Assembly: GCF_022808775.1 (NCBI RefSeq)
Contig: NZ_JAKZLA010000002.1
Coordinates: 1-64,000, forward strand
Direction of reading: 5' to 3'
DNA from: Geothrix terrae
GTDB taxonomy: Bacteria; Acidobacteriota; Holophagae; Holophagales; Holophagaceae
DNA length: 64,000 bases
Shown here: positions 62,935 through 64,000 of the stretch, one piece after another
How positions within the stretch are numbered: position 1 is the first letter of the stretch
How the letters are laid out: each line of letters begins with the position of its first letter
The notes under the pieces: model-generated
The model's database searches: none
Told to the model about the DNA's origin: nothing
What the model saw: only the letters and a program-made list of their open reading frames with translations
Position numbers and translations under genes: made by a program

Positions 62935-64000
62935 CAGTGGCCTCCGCCGTGGCCATGGGTTTCGGGGGCAGCAGCTTCCTGGACGGGAGCCTCGTGGCCG
63001 GCGGGGGCGGCTTCATGGCCGGCAGGCGCCGCTTCCTCGTGGTGGGCCGGAGCGACCATGCCCTGCATGCCGAGTTTGGCGGCCACGGCCTGCTGGGCGG
63101 CCAGGGACTGGGCGGCGTGGTAGCCGGGGGTGATCTGCTCCACCAGCTTGCGCACCGGCGCGTCCATCACGTCCATGATGGGCTTGGGATACATGCCGAT
63201 CCAGAAGGCGGTCACCACCAGGGGCGCGAAGTAGAGCACCTCGCGGAGGTTGAGGTCTTCCATCTTCTCGTTGACGGCGGTGATGGGTCCGAACATCACG
63301 CGCTGGTACATCCACAGCAGGTAGGCGGCGCCGAGGATGATGCCCAGGGTGGCGACGACGGCGGCCCAGGGGAAGGCCTGGAAGGCGCCCATGAGGACCA
63401 CGCCCTCGCCGATGAACCCGTTCAGCAGGGGCAGGCCCAGGCTGCTCATGGTCATGATCATGAAGATGGTGGCGTAGACGGGCATGCTCTTCGACAGGCC
63501 GCCGAAGTCCGCGATCATGCGGGTGTGCCGGCGCTCGTAGACGATGCCCACCGCGAGGAAGAGCCCGCTGGTGCTGATGCCATGGTTGATCATCTGGAAC
63601 ATGCCGCCCTTGATGCCGTAGGGGTTCAGGGCGAAGAGACCCAGCATGCAGATGCCGAGGTGGCTCACGGAGGAGTAGGCCACCAGCTTCTTCATGTCCT
63701 TCTGGATCATGGCCACCAGGGCGCCGTAGATGATGCCGATGAGGGACAGGATGAGGAAAGGCTTCAGCAGCATCTTGGTCGCATCGGGCAGGATGGGCAG
63801 CAGGAACCGGACGAAACCGTAGGTGCCCATCTTCAGGAGGATGGCGGCGAGGATGACCGAACCGGCCGTGGGCGCCTGCACGTGGGCGTCCGGCAGCCAG
63901 GTGTGGAAGGGGAACATCGGCACCTTGATGGCGAAGCCGATGAAGAAGGCCAGGGCCAGGAGGATCTGGTAGGTCTTGGTCTGCTGGGCGATCACGGGGG
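62934..64000 (-). CDS. nuoM: NADH-quinone oxidoreductase subunit M, 5' partial, with long C-terminal tail
   Basis: The gene runs off the right edge; about 355 codons of its 3' part are visible. Family signatures are KVPMFPFHTWLPDAHVQAPT, KKLVAYSSVSHLG and NHGISTSGLFLAVG. The antiporter-like helices pump protons in complex I. After the last helix it has a tail of about 55 residues rich in Ala, Pro and His, with repeated APAGHE and an end GHGGGH, which typical NuoM proteins lack. Confidence 0.94.
   Translation of the reverse strand, partial: PVIAQQTKTYQILLALAFFIGFAIKVPMFPFHTWLPDAHVQAPTAGSVILAAILLKMGTYGFVRFLLPILPDATKMLLKPFLILSLIGIIYGALVAMIQKDMKKLVAYSSVSHLGICMLGLFALNPYGIKGGMFQMINHGISTSGLFLAVGIVYERRHTRMIADFGGLSKSMPVYATIFMIMTMSSLGLPLLNGFIGEGVVLMGAFQAFPWAAVVATLGIILGAAYLLWMYQRVMFGPITAVNEKMEDLNLREVLYFAPLVVTAFWIGMYPKPIMDVMDAPVRKLVEQITPGYHAAQSLAAQQAVAAKLGMQGMVAPAHHEEAAPAGHEAAPAGHEAPVQEAAAPETHGHGGGH

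Overview
The window is a dense, very GC-rich chromosomal segment (roughly two thirds G+C or more by eye) from a Gram-negative bacterium. It carries outer-membrane barrels, a TonB-dependent receptor of the carboxypeptidase-regulatory-domain type, heptose/LPS genes, complex I and F-type ATP synthase genes, a ferredoxin-linked 2-oxoacid oxidoreductase, a tricorn-like S41 protease and a Ser/Thr kinase with TPRs. That mix suggests an Acidobacteriota member of the Holophaga/Geothrix type. The assignment is inference from gene content and was not tested by any search. No rRNA, tRNA, CRISPR array, transposase or phage gene was seen.

Layout. 0-7.2 kb: an outer-membrane barrel protein, a TonB receptor, then a MacA-like adaptor with two MacB-like permeases but no ATPase. 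7.3-11.6 kb: OsmC protein, M28 peptidase, PLP decarboxylase, and an alpha/beta hydrolase with foreign-looking codon use. 11.6-18.7 kb: proBA behind a leader with a proline-containing short ORF and a terminator, then an aminotransferase and a fused glutamate-cysteine-ligase-like/M20 peptidase protein, then a small CxxC protein. 18.7-23.7 kb: malate synthase, glycerate kinase and a lactate/glycolate-type permease with GntR/FadR-type operators. 23.8-28.1 kb: tricorn-like protease and a lipoprotein. 28.5-35.7 kb: xseA, a TPR Ser/Thr kinase, a HAMP-SpoIIE phosphatase and fabG. 35.7-43.6 kb: hydrolase, nitroreductase-like protein, a marR-tolC-emrA-emrB efflux operon, a c-type cytochrome and a rubrerythrin-like protein. 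43.6-46.3 kb: 2-oxoacid:ferredoxin oxidoreductase. 46.5-51.4 kb: the fabD/plsX/rpmF/DUF177 lipid-ribosome block, a pilin-like protein and a sigma-54 activator. 51.4-56.7 kb: glycosyltransferase, heptosyltransferase, DUF1573 protein, DMT transporter and hldD. 56.7-59.4 kb: receiver-PP2C phosphatase, STAS antagonist and an uncharacterised protein. 59.5-64 kb: F0 genes (c, a, I-like, Z-like) and nuoN/nuoM, running off the right edge.

Features that ordinary genes do not explain are mostly RNA-level or repeat-like. They are the proBA leader; a terminator-like hairpin just before the aminotransferase start; a large hairpin between atpB and atpE; several families of long inverted repeats in intergenic gaps (two of them present twice); and a 50-bp direct repeat of the heptosyltransferase 5' end flanking two hairpins whose stems differ by compensatory changes. 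The most unusual proteins are the ligase-M20 fusion, the kinase with an altered catalytic loop and long activation segment, and the protein next to the partner-switching genes that faintly resembles RelA/SpoT synthetases.
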